Shown here piece by piece: positions 1 through 10,663 of a DNA stretch of 25,793 nucleotides (position 1 is the first letter of the stretch; every line of letters starts with the position of its first letter). Source of the DNA: CAZUWH01 sp964624075 (lineage in GTDB: Bacteria; Pseudomonadota; Alphaproteobacteria; Rhodospirillales; Rhodospirillaceae); the NCBI GenBank assembly GCA_964624075.1, contig CAZUWH010000028.1, positions 1 to 25,793 of the forward strand. Reading direction: 5' to 3'. The notes below the pieces were generated by a model. That model worked only from the letters and a program-made list of their open reading frames with translations, was not told the DNA's origin and did not search any database. Made by a program: the position numbers and the translations under genes.

Positions 1-63
1 CAGTCCGGCTGCTTTCAATTCTTCGATGCCGGGCAGATCATCCAGGGAAGACAGGCCTGTATT
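1..63 (-). pseudogene. Possible C-terminal remnant of ScpB (edge of window)
   Basis: Read on the minus strand just after the rmuC stop, in another frame, 21 codons give a peptide containing SLDDLPGIEELKAAGL. I recognise this as the usual tail of the segregation and condensation protein ScpB. The frame is closed by a TGA inside rmuC a few codons upstream and has no start codon, so only a tail is present and it runs off the window. A gene deletion joining rmuC to the end of scpB would explain it. The match is short and from memory, so chance similarity is possible. Confidence 0.35.
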
Positions 64-1430
64 CAGATCGGTTCGTCCTCACCGGCATCCGGGACGGCAG
101 AAGCTAGACCAAGCAGATCGTCGGCCTGCGGAAGGGGAAGGGTTTCCACGCTCTTAAGGTGGCGGTCGATGGCCCGGCGCCGGCGGGCGACATCATCGAG
201 TGTATTGCTGGCCTCTTGCAGTTTCTTCTGCACCTTTTCTAGGACGGTACCATAGCGGCCGAACTCGGTCCGAACCGCTCCCAGGAGCTGCCATACCTCA
301 CTTGATCGTTTTTCGATGGTCAGGGTGCGGAATCCCATCTGCAGGGCATTCAGCATGGCACTCAAGGTGGTCGGCCCAGCGATAACGACACGGTGCACGC
401 GTTGAAGCTGATCGGCCAGGCCGGGACGGCGCAGCACCTCGGCATAGAGACCTTCGATTGGCAGGAACAAGATGGCGAAGTCGGTAGTATGGGGAGGATG
501 GATGTATTTGTCCTGGATATCACGCGCCGAGGCCTTGATGCGAATCTCGAGTTGCCGGGCCGCACTTTCGACGCCCTCGGCATCTGCCCGGTCGAGGGCC
601 TGGAGCAGACGTTCGTAATCCGCCTGCGGGAATTTAGCATCGATAGGCAGCAGCACTTCAGGTCCACCGTGACCGGGCAGGCGGATGGCAAACTCGACCC
701 GCTCCGCAGCATTGGGGCGAGTCGCGATCTCACGGGCAATCTGGTCTGGGGTCAGTATCTGATCAAGGAGGGTCCCGAGCTGGATCTCGCCCCAGGTGCC
801 ACGGCTCTTGACGTTGGTCAGCACCCGTTTCAGATCCCCCACACCGTTGGCCAGAGTCTGCATTTCACCCAACCCTTTGTGGACCTGCTCCAGCCGCTCG
901 CTAACCATCCGGAATGATTCCCCCAGCCGTCGTTCCAGCGTGCCCTGCAATTTTTCATCCACCACATGGCGCATTTGTTCCAGCTTCTGGGTATTCTCGA
1001 TCCGGATGGCATCGAGCCGTTCCTCGATCCCCTTGCGCAAGATTTCATGGGTTCGTTCGATTTGCTGGATCAGTTCCCCCATCCGTTGCTCAAGGTCGGT
1101 CAGGCCGTCACGGAGCTGACCAGCGAAAGTTTCAAGCTGCCCTTTCTGCAATCCCTGCAATTCAGTCATGGCCTGAAACAGTGCCTTCTGGAAACCGAGC
1201 ATCTGGCCAGTCAGTTCCTCCCGCAAACTACGGGCATGCAGGCTGGCTTCCTCCCGCCCGCGGCTGTTTTCATCGTGCAGAATTCGTTCCAGCCGTTCAC
1301 TGGCGCGGGCGAGGGTAACAAGCTGGGGGGCTGCCGAGGTGGCATGCAGACGCCGCAGCACCAGGACCATCATGATAAGCGATCCAAGCGACAGGACCTC
1401 TGCGGCATAAACGAGTATTTCCAGCGGCAT
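63..1430 (-). CDS. rmuC: DNA recombination protein RmuC
   Basis: This encodes a 455-residue RmuC family protein, a membrane-anchored coiled-coil protein with a nuclease-like domain, linked in E. coli to limiting inversions at short repeats. The N-terminus (about residues 3-26) is one hydrophobic helix. Residues about 35-200 are rich in E, Q, R and L with heptad character. The C-terminal half carries the conserved RmuC core, including the segment RVEFAIRLPG and LLPIDAKFPQADYERLL. I chose the ATG at 1430 over the longer frame opening at 1526 because it follows a GGGAGGGGG Shine-Dalgarno sequence and begins directly with the membrane anchor. Length is close to the E. coli protein (about 475). 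It lies downstream of nadE on the same strand, 132 bp away. The frame is intact. Confidence 0.93.
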   Translation of the reverse strand: MPLEILVYAAEVLSLGSLIMMVLVLRRLHATSAAPQLVTLARASERLERILHDENSRGREEASLHARSLREELTGQMLGFQKALFQAMTELQGLQKGQLETFAGQLRDGLTDLEQRMGELIQQIERTHEILRKGIEERLDAIRIENTQKLEQMRHVVDEKLQGTLERRLGESFRMVSERLEQVHKGLGEMQTLANGVGDLKRVLTNVKSRGTWGEIQLGTLLDQILTPDQIAREIATRPNAAERVEFAIRLPGHGGPEVLLPIDAKFPQADYERLLQALDRADAEGVESAARQLEIRIKASARDIQDKYIHPPHTTDFAILFLPIEGLYAEVLRRPGLADQLQRVHRVVIAGPTTLSAMLNALQMGFRTLTIEKRSSEVWQLLGAVRTEFGRYGTVLEKVQKKLQEASNTLDDVARRRRAIDRHLKSVETLPLPQADDLLGLASAVPDAGEDEPI

Positions 1431-1562
1431 GAGCCCCCTCCCTTCAGTGGTTATGTGCGGTGTTGAGCCGGGACTTCGCGAGCGGTGCGGAGAAGCCCGT
1501 GGGAGGAGGCGCCGCCCCTCCTGCACTACTTCCCGTGAATCCCGGAGAGTATTCGCCTTTTT

Positions 1563-3206
1563 TCAATTCTGATAGGCATTCGTGATGGGATAGCGGCGTT
1601 CGCGACCGAAGGCGCGCCGGGTGATCTTGACGCCCGGTGGAGCCTGACGGCGCTTGTATTCGGCTAGATTGAGCATCCGCCACACCCGCTGCACGGTGGC
1701 GGCATCGAAACCTCTTGCAACGACCTCGGCTACCCCTAGTTCGGCCTCGATGAGCAATGCCAGAATGGCATCCAGTTCCGCATAAGGCGGCAGCGTGTCC
1801 TGATCGGTCTGGTTGGGTTTCAACTCGGCAGTGGGAGACTTGGTGATGACCCGTTCCGGCATCACCGATCCGGCGGGCCCGAAGCTACCGTTTGGCCGAT
1901 GATGGTTGCGCCAGCGCGACACCGCGTACACGGTGGTCTTGTAGACATCCTTCAGCACCGAATAACCGCCGCACGTGTCCCCATACAGCGTGGCATAACC
2001 GACGCTCATTTCGCTTTTGTTGCCTGTGGAAAGGACCATGTCGCCGAGCTTGTTGGACAAAGCCATCAGGGCGAGACCGCGTACCCTGGCCTGGATATTT
2101 TCCTCGGTGAGGTCAGGGGGGTGGTTTTCAAACAGCGGCGCGAGCATGGCCTGAAAGGTCTGCATCGCCGGTTCGATGAACACCGTATCGAGTCGTATCC
2201 CCAGCAGACGGGCCACCCCCTCCGCGTCCTCAAGACTCTCCAGTGACGTATAAGGGGAGGGCATCATCACGCCGTGCACCCTGCCCGGTCCTAGGGCATC
2301 GACGGCCACCGCAGCGCTGAGGGCCGAATCGATACCGCCCGACAGGCCCAGCAGGACGCCGGGAAAGCCATTTTTGGTCACATAGTCACGCAGGCCCAGC
2401 GCCATGGCCTGATAGATATCCTCCTCCGGTGCGAGAGCGGGGGCAGAACGGATTGGTTGACAGGTCCAGCCGGCAGTGGTACGCCACCAAGTGGTTGGTG
2501 TTACTATCTCACACCAGGCGGGGACTTGCACCAGCTGCTCGCCCTTGGCCCCAAGCACGAACGAGGCCCCATCGAACACCAGTTCGTCCTGGCCTCCGAT
2601 CTGGTTGACATACACCAGCGGCCGGGTCGTCTCCGAAATCCGTGCCTTGGCAAGAGCGTGTCGTAGACCGGATTTGCCCTGCTCGAATGGCGAGCCATTG
2701 AGAACAATTAGGACATCTGCGCCAACCCGTGCCAGGTGGTCGGCGACATCGGGGTACCACATGTCCTCACACACTAGTACTCCCAATTGCATGTCCCGAA
2801 ACGGGACAGGCGCGGACAACGGCGCAGATGTGAACACCCGTGCCTCATCGAATACGCCATAATTGGGCAGGTGGTGTTTGTAACGAATGGCCGCAATGTG
2901 TCCTCCTTCCAGGAGCAAGGCGGCATTGTAGCAATGGCCCGCCTCGCGCCACGGCGCGCCCAGCAGCACTGCCGGTCCTCCGTCGGCTGTCTCGGCTGCC
3001 AGGGCTTCAACCTCAGCGCGAACCAGGTCCAGGAACGCAGACCGGTAGACCAGATCCTCCGGCGGATAGCCAGAGATCACAAGTTCGCTGCACACGAGAA
3101 GGTCAGCCGGAGTTGCTCTGGCAGCACGCACAGCGGCTACGTTGGGAGCCACCGCTCCCACGGTCGGGTTGAGCTGCGCCAGAGCAAGGACAAGGGTGTT
3201 ACGCAT
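1563..3206 (-). CDS. nadE: Glutamine-dependent NAD+ synthetase
   Basis: This 547-residue enzyme converts deamido-NAD+ to NAD+ using ATP and ammonia taken from glutamine, the last step of NAD biosynthesis in the cytoplasm. The N-terminal nitrilase-fold glutaminase domain (about 1-250) shows the catalytic triad: E41 in SELVISGYPPEDL, K110 in YKHHLPNYGVFDE and C146 in VCEDMW. The C-terminal synthetase domain has the PP-loop LSGGIDSA at 288-295, then STGNKSEMSVGYATLYGD and a C-terminal KITRRAFGRERRYP segment. Length is normal for the two-domain alphaproteobacterial form. The ATG at 3206 starts directly at the family N-terminus (LALAQLNPTVG), although no strong Shine-Dalgarno sequence is visible. 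The frame is intact. Confidence 0.96.
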   Translation of the reverse strand: MRNTLVLALAQLNPTVGAVAPNVAAVRAARATPADLLVCSELVISGYPPEDLVYRSAFLDLVRAEVEALAAETADGGPAVLLGAPWREAGHCYNAALLLEGGHIAAIRYKHHLPNYGVFDEARVFTSAPLSAPVPFRDMQLGVLVCEDMWYPDVADHLARVGADVLIVLNGSPFEQGKSGLRHALAKARISETTRPLVYVNQIGGQDELVFDGASFVLGAKGEQLVQVPAWCEIVTPTTWWRTTAGWTCQPIRSAPALAPEEDIYQAMALGLRDYVTKNGFPGVLLGLSGGIDSALSAAVAVDALGPGRVHGVMMPSPYTSLESLEDAEGVARLLGIRLDTVFIEPAMQTFQAMLAPLFENHPPDLTEENIQARVRGLALMALSNKLGDMVLSTGNKSEMSVGYATLYGDTCGGYSVLKDVYKTTVYAVSRWRNHHRPNGSFGPAGSVMPERVITKSPTAELKPNQTDQDTLPPYAELDAILALLIEAELGVAEVVARGFDAATVQRVWRMLNLAEYKRRQAPPGVKITRRAFGRERRYPITNAYQN

Positions 3207-3320
3207 CTACGCATCGCAAAAACGGTGGTGGTTTCTGAAGGTATCGTCAAGTCATCCGGGTCGTCCGCGCGGAGGAACGCTCGGTAGGTTTCAGCGTCAG
3301 GGCATTCCCTTTACGACGGT

Positions 3321-3761
3321 CTATTGCAATGTACGATTGAGCGGATGACCAACGGAGGCCGCATCGCGGTCCTTGATCACCGTCGCGGTGATGCGGACAT
3401 AATGCATCTGACTGCTGAACGGTGCCTGTGTAACGGCAACCATGCCCATTTCGATATCAGGGCAGTATAGAATCGCCGCCATGTGACCGTCGATCAGACA
3501 GCTCCCGTGAACGAAATTCTCTTCTGCGATCATGAGGAGTCTGACGTGCGTGACAGTGCACTTGCACTTGCACTTGAAAACTCCGGCGCCGATGGCCTCC
3601 AGGAGAGACTTCAGAATGCTGTTCTTATACTTTTTACCCTTCTCAATAAAATCCGGGCTACCTTCGATAAAGTCAAAGAATGATCCGAAGACGTAACTGA
3701 AATCTTCCGCGCTCACCAGCAATTTTCTTATTTCTTGAATCTTTCCACTGTGACTGCTCAT
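3321..3761 (-). CDS. Hypothetical protein with a KCKCKC repeat
   Basis: I do not recognise this 146-residue protein. The start is well supported: a GGAGGA Shine-Dalgarno sequence lies 7 bases before the ATG at 3761. The first 60 residues are mixed helical and aromatic (SYVFGSFFDFIEG). Residues 63-68 read KCKCKC, encoded by three perfect tandem copies of AAGTGC. The second half is beta-like, with HVRLLMIAEENFVHG and a DGHMAAILYCPDIEMGMVAV stretch. No signal peptide or membrane helix is seen. The base composition is less GC-rich than the neighbouring genes. It ends with TAG, and three neighbouring Cys could bind metal or be oxidised, but no function can be assigned. Confidence 0.7.
   Translation of the reverse strand: MSSHSGKIQEIRKLLVSAEDFSYVFGSFFDFIEGSPDFIEKGKKYKNSILKSLLEAIGAGVFKCKCKCTVTHVRLLMIAEENFVHGSCLIDGHMAAILYCPDIEMGMVAVTQAPFSSQMHYVRITATVIKDRDAASVGHPLNRTLQ
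3558..3575. repeat. Perfect 3x hexanucleotide tandem repeat in a CDS
   Basis: Three identical copies of GCACTT on the plus strand (AAGTGC in the sense of the gene) encode alternating Lys-Cys in the hypothetical protein at 3321-3761. Slippage by whole units would keep the reading frame. Confidence 0.9.
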
Positions 3762-4257
3762 GGTCTATTCCTCCGGTGAACGGGATGCACGGTACACAGT
3801 GAACAGGACAAAAGACAACAATGCCACCACTTCGCAACCACACCCCGATAACTCTTCCCCGGGAAAGGAGAGCGATACGCCTCGACACCCTACAGATCCG
3901 CCGTGTGCCTACATCGGCTGACGCCAAGGCAATATATATCAAGACCGGAACCGGGTCCACTTTCTTGGGTTCTTCCACCGTGGTCGGCATCAATTGATGC
4001 CCCGCGAATCATTCACATTTCGTCATTCCCGTGAAGCGTACCCCTGCGCAAACGGAGGGCGGGAATCCATCCCCCGCCAGCCTGGAGACAGGGTTTATCA
4101 GCACGTCATGGATGCCTGTCCACGCGCGGACATGACGATCTTTCGAAGTGCCCTGTCCGTGGACCCTGCGGATGGCCGAAGCCTAGCTTCCTGATACGAG
4201 AATGAACATGGACTACTTGATAGTAATGGTGTAAACAATGCAGATCGGAGATCAGGC
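3762..4257. other. Gene-free interval with a palindromic repeat
   Basis: This 496-bp stretch separates the hypothetical gene (minus) from the amidase gene (plus), so it should carry two divergent promoters. I could not identify either with confidence. The only clear structure is the element at 4021-4137. The open frames here lack ribosome sites and recognisable protein content. Confidence 0.6.
4021..4137. repeat. REP-like palindromic element, degenerate
   Basis: The stretch begins CGTCATTCCCG and ends with the near reverse complement CGGACATGACG. Between them are further halves of a CCCGC...GCGGG palindrome and the typical GGGAATCCA motif. This is the layout of the dispersed CGTCATTCCCGCG-type extragenic palindromes common in proteobacterial intergenic DNA. 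A related unit lies at 12169-12294. Confidence 0.6.
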
Positions 4258-4974
4258 ATGCACGACCATCCTTCCCCCAACCACGATATGCGCCCCGCCG
4301 GTCAGGGCGTGGACATGCTGGTTCTTCATTACACCGGCATGCCGGATGCCAGTGCGGCTTTTGCCCGCCTCACGGATCCCGCGGCAAAGGTCAGCGCCCA
4401 CTATGCCCTCGACGAGGACGGAACGGTGCTGCAGATGGTGGCGGAAGAACGACGTGCCTGGCACGCAGGCGAGTCCTGCTGGCGCGGTTGGACCGATATC
4501 AACGCCCGTTCCATCGGGATTGAGATGGTCAACCCCGGTCACGAATTCGGCTACCGTCCCTTTCCTGAACCGCAGATGGCAGGCCTGATCACCCTGGCTC
4601 AGGACATCGTGTCTCGTCACGCCATTCCGGCTCGTAACGTGGTCGGTCATGCCGATATCGCCCCCGAGCGCCGCCAGGATCCAGGCGAATTTCTGGACTG
4701 GGCGCGTCTGGCCGCCGCTGGTGTGGGAATATGGCCGTTTCGCGACCGGGGCATGCCCTCCGGTCCAGCCAGTGAGCCCCTCACGATCGTGCAGAAATGG
4801 CTGGCCATCTTCGGCTATGCCGTATCGGTGAATGGCCACTTCAATGCCGCCACCATTGCCGCCCTCGCGGCCTTCCAGCGCCATTTCCGTCCCACTCTGG
4901 TCCAGGGATTCCCGGATCTCAACACCGTGCGGCGACTGGAAGTGCTGGTTCATTGGGTGAAACGGACGGGATAG
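4258..4974 (+). CDS. N-acetylmuramoyl-L-alanine amidase, AmpD-like with peptidoglycan-binding tail
   Basis: This 238-residue zinc amidase cleaves the bond between N-acetylmuramic acid and the stem peptide. It has no signal peptide, so a cytoplasmic role in recycling anhydro-muropeptides (AmpD-like) is likely. The Amidase_2 domain fills about residues 15-150. Zinc ligands are visible as H24 (LVLHYTG), H131 (VGHADIAPERRQDPG) and D141, with E89 in SIGIEMVNPG. Residues about 170-235 resemble a peptidoglycan-binding domain (IFGYAVSVNGHFNAATIAAL). The ATG at 4258 follows a GGAG 8 bases upstream. It stands alone on the plus strand, convergent with the pseudogene at 5147-5820. The stop is TAG. AmiD-type amidases share the fold, but they are normally exported. 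Confidence 0.9.
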   Translation: MHDHPSPNHDMRPAGQGVDMLVLHYTGMPDASAAFARLTDPAAKVSAHYALDEDGTVLQMVAEERRAWHAGESCWRGWTDINARSIGIEMVNPGHEFGYRPFPEPQMAGLITLAQDIVSRHAIPARNVVGHADIAPERRQDPGEFLDWARLAAAGVGIWPFRDRGMPSGPASEPLTIVQKWLAIFGYAVSVNGHFNAATIAALAAFQRHFRPTLVQGFPDLNTVRRLEVLVHWVKRTG

Positions 4975-5146
4975 AATTTCTCCATGATCCGGGGAATGGC
5001 AGGAGATCATACCAAAGCTAGCAAGTCCTGACTTGTTGGCTTCGCGGCCCGCAGGCCGGCATCTGAAGGCGAACGGATCAAGATGTCCTAGCCCGTGTAT
5101 CAGAAGGGAAAGGCGTCTGCGGATAATATGGCGGCAAGGACAGTCC

Positions 5147-5820
5147 CTACCCTGGCCAAGCCGGATGCTGGGAGGGGAATAGCATAAAAGGCGGCGGCGG
5201 ACGTGATGCATCTCCGCAAGGGTGACGCTGGTTGTCCACGTCACAGGGTTTCTGCATGCTGAGGTACCTGGTCCACAGATCAAGTGTGTGACCGTCCAGG
5301 GGAGGGTTGTTCGGATCGAGGGCTGGCATCCGCCAAGTCCGCTGGATCATGTACAGATTGTCATTCCCGCCGACCACCTTGACCAGATTCACCTCACCCG
5401 GTCTGTCACTCTCCCCCGGACAGCCAACCAGCAGAAAGGCCCCGCGATAGTTGTTGATCCTTCCTTCCTGGATCGGCCGGACGATCAGGTCGGGGCAATC
5501 GGCTTTCGCTTCTGCCAGGGACTGCTCCAGCACGACTCGCAGGTCCGCCGTACCGGCATCCTTCAGTTCGCGGAAAACCACCATGTCCTGCCATCCGTCC
5601 CCTTCCTGGTCCGGGGGAACTAGATAGACTTCCTCGAGGGCAGGCGCATGGGCGCGCCATGATGAACGACCCAGCTGGGTGGCGGGCTGACTTCCAGACC
5701 CTCGCCACGACGCTGTTCCTGGAATGCCGTCTGTGCCAGCGGGTAGACGGGAAGTGTGACAGATACGACAGCGCCCGAAATGATGGTACCGAACAGCACC
5801 GCGGTCATTCTCACCCTCAT
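5147..5820 (-). pseudogene. Frameshifted secreted hypothetical protein, downstream of acnA
   Basis: The gene starts at an ATG at 5820 with GGGAGG 5 bases before it, 18 bp after acnA, so it is probably co-transcribed. The first part encodes a signal peptide (MRVRMTAVLFGTIISGAVV) and the mature N-terminus up to PPPSWVVHHG. That frame stops soon afterwards. The rest, from about EEVYLVPPDQEGDGWQDM to KPCDVDNQRHPCGDAS, is in another frame of the same strand. It looks like a conserved periplasmic protein with paired cysteines (ADCPD, LLVGCPG and the two near the end). The shift lies near 5640-5660. Its function is unknown to me. A single sequencing indel could also explain it, but decay is common in this window. 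Confidence 0.7.
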
Positions 5821-5838
5821 GAAGACCTCCCTGCTGCC

Positions 5839-8502
<2,664 letters not shown>

Positions 8503-8841
8503 ACACACCCACTCCTCACAGGGAGAGAAGGGAAAACCGTGCTGGCAGTATCGATCGCTAGCAAGACCATAGCGCGGGGCGGCTGGGACCGCAACGTTTC
8601 ATCGCCACACCCGGCAGCCGTGCATATTACGAGTCTTCCGAGGTTGCATGTACGTAAGAGGAGAAGAAGAAAGGGAAAAACCACTCCTCTCTAGCCGTCC
8701 AGTCTTGCCTGCCTGCGATCGCGCTTTCGTGAGGATCTGACCCCAGGACGGCCACAACGCCCTCTCACCGGAAGCCTTTCCTCTGATGGAGGGTGGGGCG
8801 GCGTAGGGGTGACTTCGTACGTCCGGAACTCGAACCCTCGT
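8503..8841. other. Intergenic region upstream of acnA
   Basis: This 339-bp spacer lies between the end of ygiB and the start of acnA, both on the minus strand. It should hold the acnA promoter and the end of the DUF350-ygiB transcript. I see a pyrimidine-rich tract on the minus strand (near 8660-8690) and the acnA Shine-Dalgarno sequence, but no clear terminator, promoter or RNA gene. Confidence 0.5.
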
Positions 8842-9441
8842 TCACCCGCCCGTGCCCACCAGGGCAGCCCGGCTTCCGAAACCGCCACGCGTGATAGTCA
8901 CAGTCGTCGGCAGAGAGGAGCGTAGGGCACTGCGCTCCACCATGCCAAGACCAGCCCGCTGGGCAACTTCCGTATTGTTGGCGGTGCGCCAGCTTCCCGG
9001 AGAGTAGACATGGCGGTTATCCCAGGAACGGCGGGCTTTGTTCCATGCTCCCCCGACATTGGGCCGATACAATGGCTGTCCGAAATTGTTGCTGTTTAGG
9101 TTGCCAAGTACATGACCGACCAGGTAGCCCATCATCAGAGGCATCCAGAACGAACCCGGTTCCGATGATCCCCCTGCCACGCTCGACGGCGATTCGCACT
9201 TACCACGGCCAAAATCCGCCTCACAATCTTCCTTGCTGGCATACCTGGGAGCAATCCTTGGATGTTCCCGCTTGGCCTGTTCCAGGGCAGCAGCGCATTG
9301 CGCCTGTGTATAGGAACCGCTTTCCAGGCATTCAGCGACGCTGCTGAACACGCCCACAGGCTCGGGATCCTCGCCACAACCAACCAAGGCAACCGACGCG
9401 GATCCCATCAGCACCAGACGAAGACGGGGAGACCTTTTCAT
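8842..9441 (-). CDS. DUF1190 (YgiB/YjfM family) lipoprotein
   Basis: This 199-residue predicted lipoprotein has a signal peptide with the lipobox LVGC, so C22 would be lipidated. The mature part matches the DUF1190 family: the PRYASKEDCEADFGRGKC segment, GSFWMPLMMGYLVGH, and a C-terminal TVTITRGGFGSR. Paired cysteines near residues 40 and 80 are typical. The ATG at 9441 is chosen over an upstream in-frame start because it gives the signal peptide directly and follows GGATGAGG. It begins 10 bp after the ATP-grasp gene stops, so the two are co-transcribed. In enterobacteria, YgiB/YjfM are encoded beside YgiC/YjfC, the same pairing as here. The biochemical function is unknown. Confidence 0.92.
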   Translation of the reverse strand: MKRSPRLRLVLMGSASVALVGCGEDPEPVGVFSSVAECLESGSYTQAQCAAALEQAKREHPRIAPRYASKEDCEADFGRGKCESPSSVAGGSSEPGSFWMPLMMGYLVGHVLGNLNSNNFGQPLYRPNVGGAWNKARRSWDNRHVYSPGSWRTANNTEVAQRAGLGMVERSALRSSLPTTVTITRGGFGSRAALVGTGG

Positions 9442-9451
9442 GGCGGGAACC

Positions 9452-10606
9452 TCATCCTTTGAACAGATGGGGCACGATCGTGGCATCAGCCCACCCGAGA
9501 AGCGCACGCGATTCGCGTATGGTCATGCCCAAACACTTGTCGCCAATGATCCAGGCATGCAGAATCGCTTCCACGCCATTTTGACGAAACGCAGGCGGCC
9601 TGGCGATAAAAACATACCCGCCAGGATTGCTAATCGGGCCGGTATCGGCCACCGTACGGCCATGACGGGTAAGCCGTTCCGCCGGGTGTTCCAGACCACA
9701 CAAGGATCGCCGGATGACATCCGCCGTTCCCCCCAGGTCAAACAGGCTGGCCCGGCACAAATGAGGATACTCGGGATAAAGCTCCCACAACGATGCCAGC
9801 AAACCATGGTTGGAGGCCGGCATGCGCCACAACGGGTCCAGTACTGGCAGATCCATCTGAATCATATGGCCGCCGAATTGCTCCGCGAGCATGGCCTCCC
9901 ACGGATAAAGTTTCAAGAGCCACCTGATGGGCCGGTCGTCGAGATCAACGAAACGGGTGCCATCCCAGCCGATGTCCTGGACCGCGAGCGTCGTCGTCCG
10001 TACGCCTGCCTCTTCGGCGGTGGCAGCCAGATAGGCCAGTTCGCCCTCGCAGACCGCGTCAGGCGTGGCCGCGACCAGATGAACCGTGCTCCGGTCACGT
10101 TTTCCCACTGCCAGGGCCTGCCAACGATCGACCAGTCCTTCATGCAGGCCATTGAACTGGCCGGCCTCCGGGAAATGGGCTTCAAGCCAGTTCCATTGCA
10201 CGATCGAGGCCGCGAACAGACCGCACGGTCCGTCATAACAGGCCCCGATCAGCTTCAGGCTGTCGCGGCCATCATAGGCGAAGTCCAAACGACCGAACAG
10301 ACCGGCGCAGGGACCGCCAAACCGATTGCGGCAGGTTTTCCAGGAGCCGCTGACCATGCGCGCCATATCGAGAGGGAAACCGATCAGAGCCAGCAAATGG
10401 TTGTCAATGACGTGACGCACGGCATCCTGGATGAGTCCGTGGACTTCGTCGGCGATGCCTTCGATCATGTCGATCTGATTGGCGGAGAATTCATAACAGA
10501 CGGATTCGTCCCACCCGCGCGCGGCGGCCGCAGCTGCTGCGCCATAGGCATAAACAGACAACCCCGCTTGCCAATCAGCGCGGGGAACAGTGACAATCCG
10601 TTTCAT
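9452..10606 (-). CDS. Glutathionylspermidine synthase-like ATP-grasp protein, active site altered
   Basis: The 384-residue protein has the length and overall pattern of YgiC/YjfC. Conserved parts include GRLDFAYDG (105-113), LKLYPWEAMLAEQF (231-244), SNHGLLASLWELYPEYPHL (265-283) and TIRESRALL (362-370). Residues the family normally keeps are missing. Where relatives have an E-x-N-A-D-T-P motif, with Glu and Asn holding metal, this protein has I120-G-A-C-Y-D125-G-P127. The later ATP-binding stretch (relatives: VKPIFSREGAN) reads V297-I-R-R-S-L-C-G-L-E-H. The frame itself is open throughout. The start at 10606 has AGAAGG almost touching the ATG, a poor ribosome site. It is the third gene of the DUF350-PspA cluster. 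I infer a pseudoenzyme or a gene early in decay. The comparison is from memory of YgiC. Confidence 0.88.
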   Translation of the reverse strand: MKRIVTVPRADWQAGLSVYAYGAAAAAAARGWDESVCYEFSANQIDMIEGIADEVHGLIQDAVRHVIDNHLLALIGFPLDMARMVSGSWKTCRNRFGGPCAGLFGRLDFAYDGRDSLKLIGACYDGPCGLFAASIVQWNWLEAHFPEAGQFNGLHEGLVDRWQALAVGKRDRSTVHLVAATPDAVCEGELAYLAATAEEAGVRTTTLAVQDIGWDGTRFVDLDDRPIRWLLKLYPWEAMLAEQFGGHMIQMDLPVLDPLWRMPASNHGLLASLWELYPEYPHLCRASLFDLGGTADVIRRSLCGLEHPAERLTRHGRTVADTGPISNPGGYVFIARPPAFRQNGVEAILHAWIIGDKCLGMTIRESRALLGWADATIVPHLFKG

Positions 10607-10663
10607 CCTTCTGTCCGGCTATTCGTGTGAGTCGCCGTTGCCGTCGTCATTTCCCCCTGCGCT

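Noticed and set aside
4238..4588. Plus-strand frame opening 20 bases before the amidase gene
   Set aside because: It is out of frame with the well-supported amidase and has no conserved features.
8815..8850. T-arm-like GGTTCGAGTTCC on the minus strand, possible tRNA
   Set aside because: The T-stem does not pair properly and no acceptor, D or anticodon arm is found around it.
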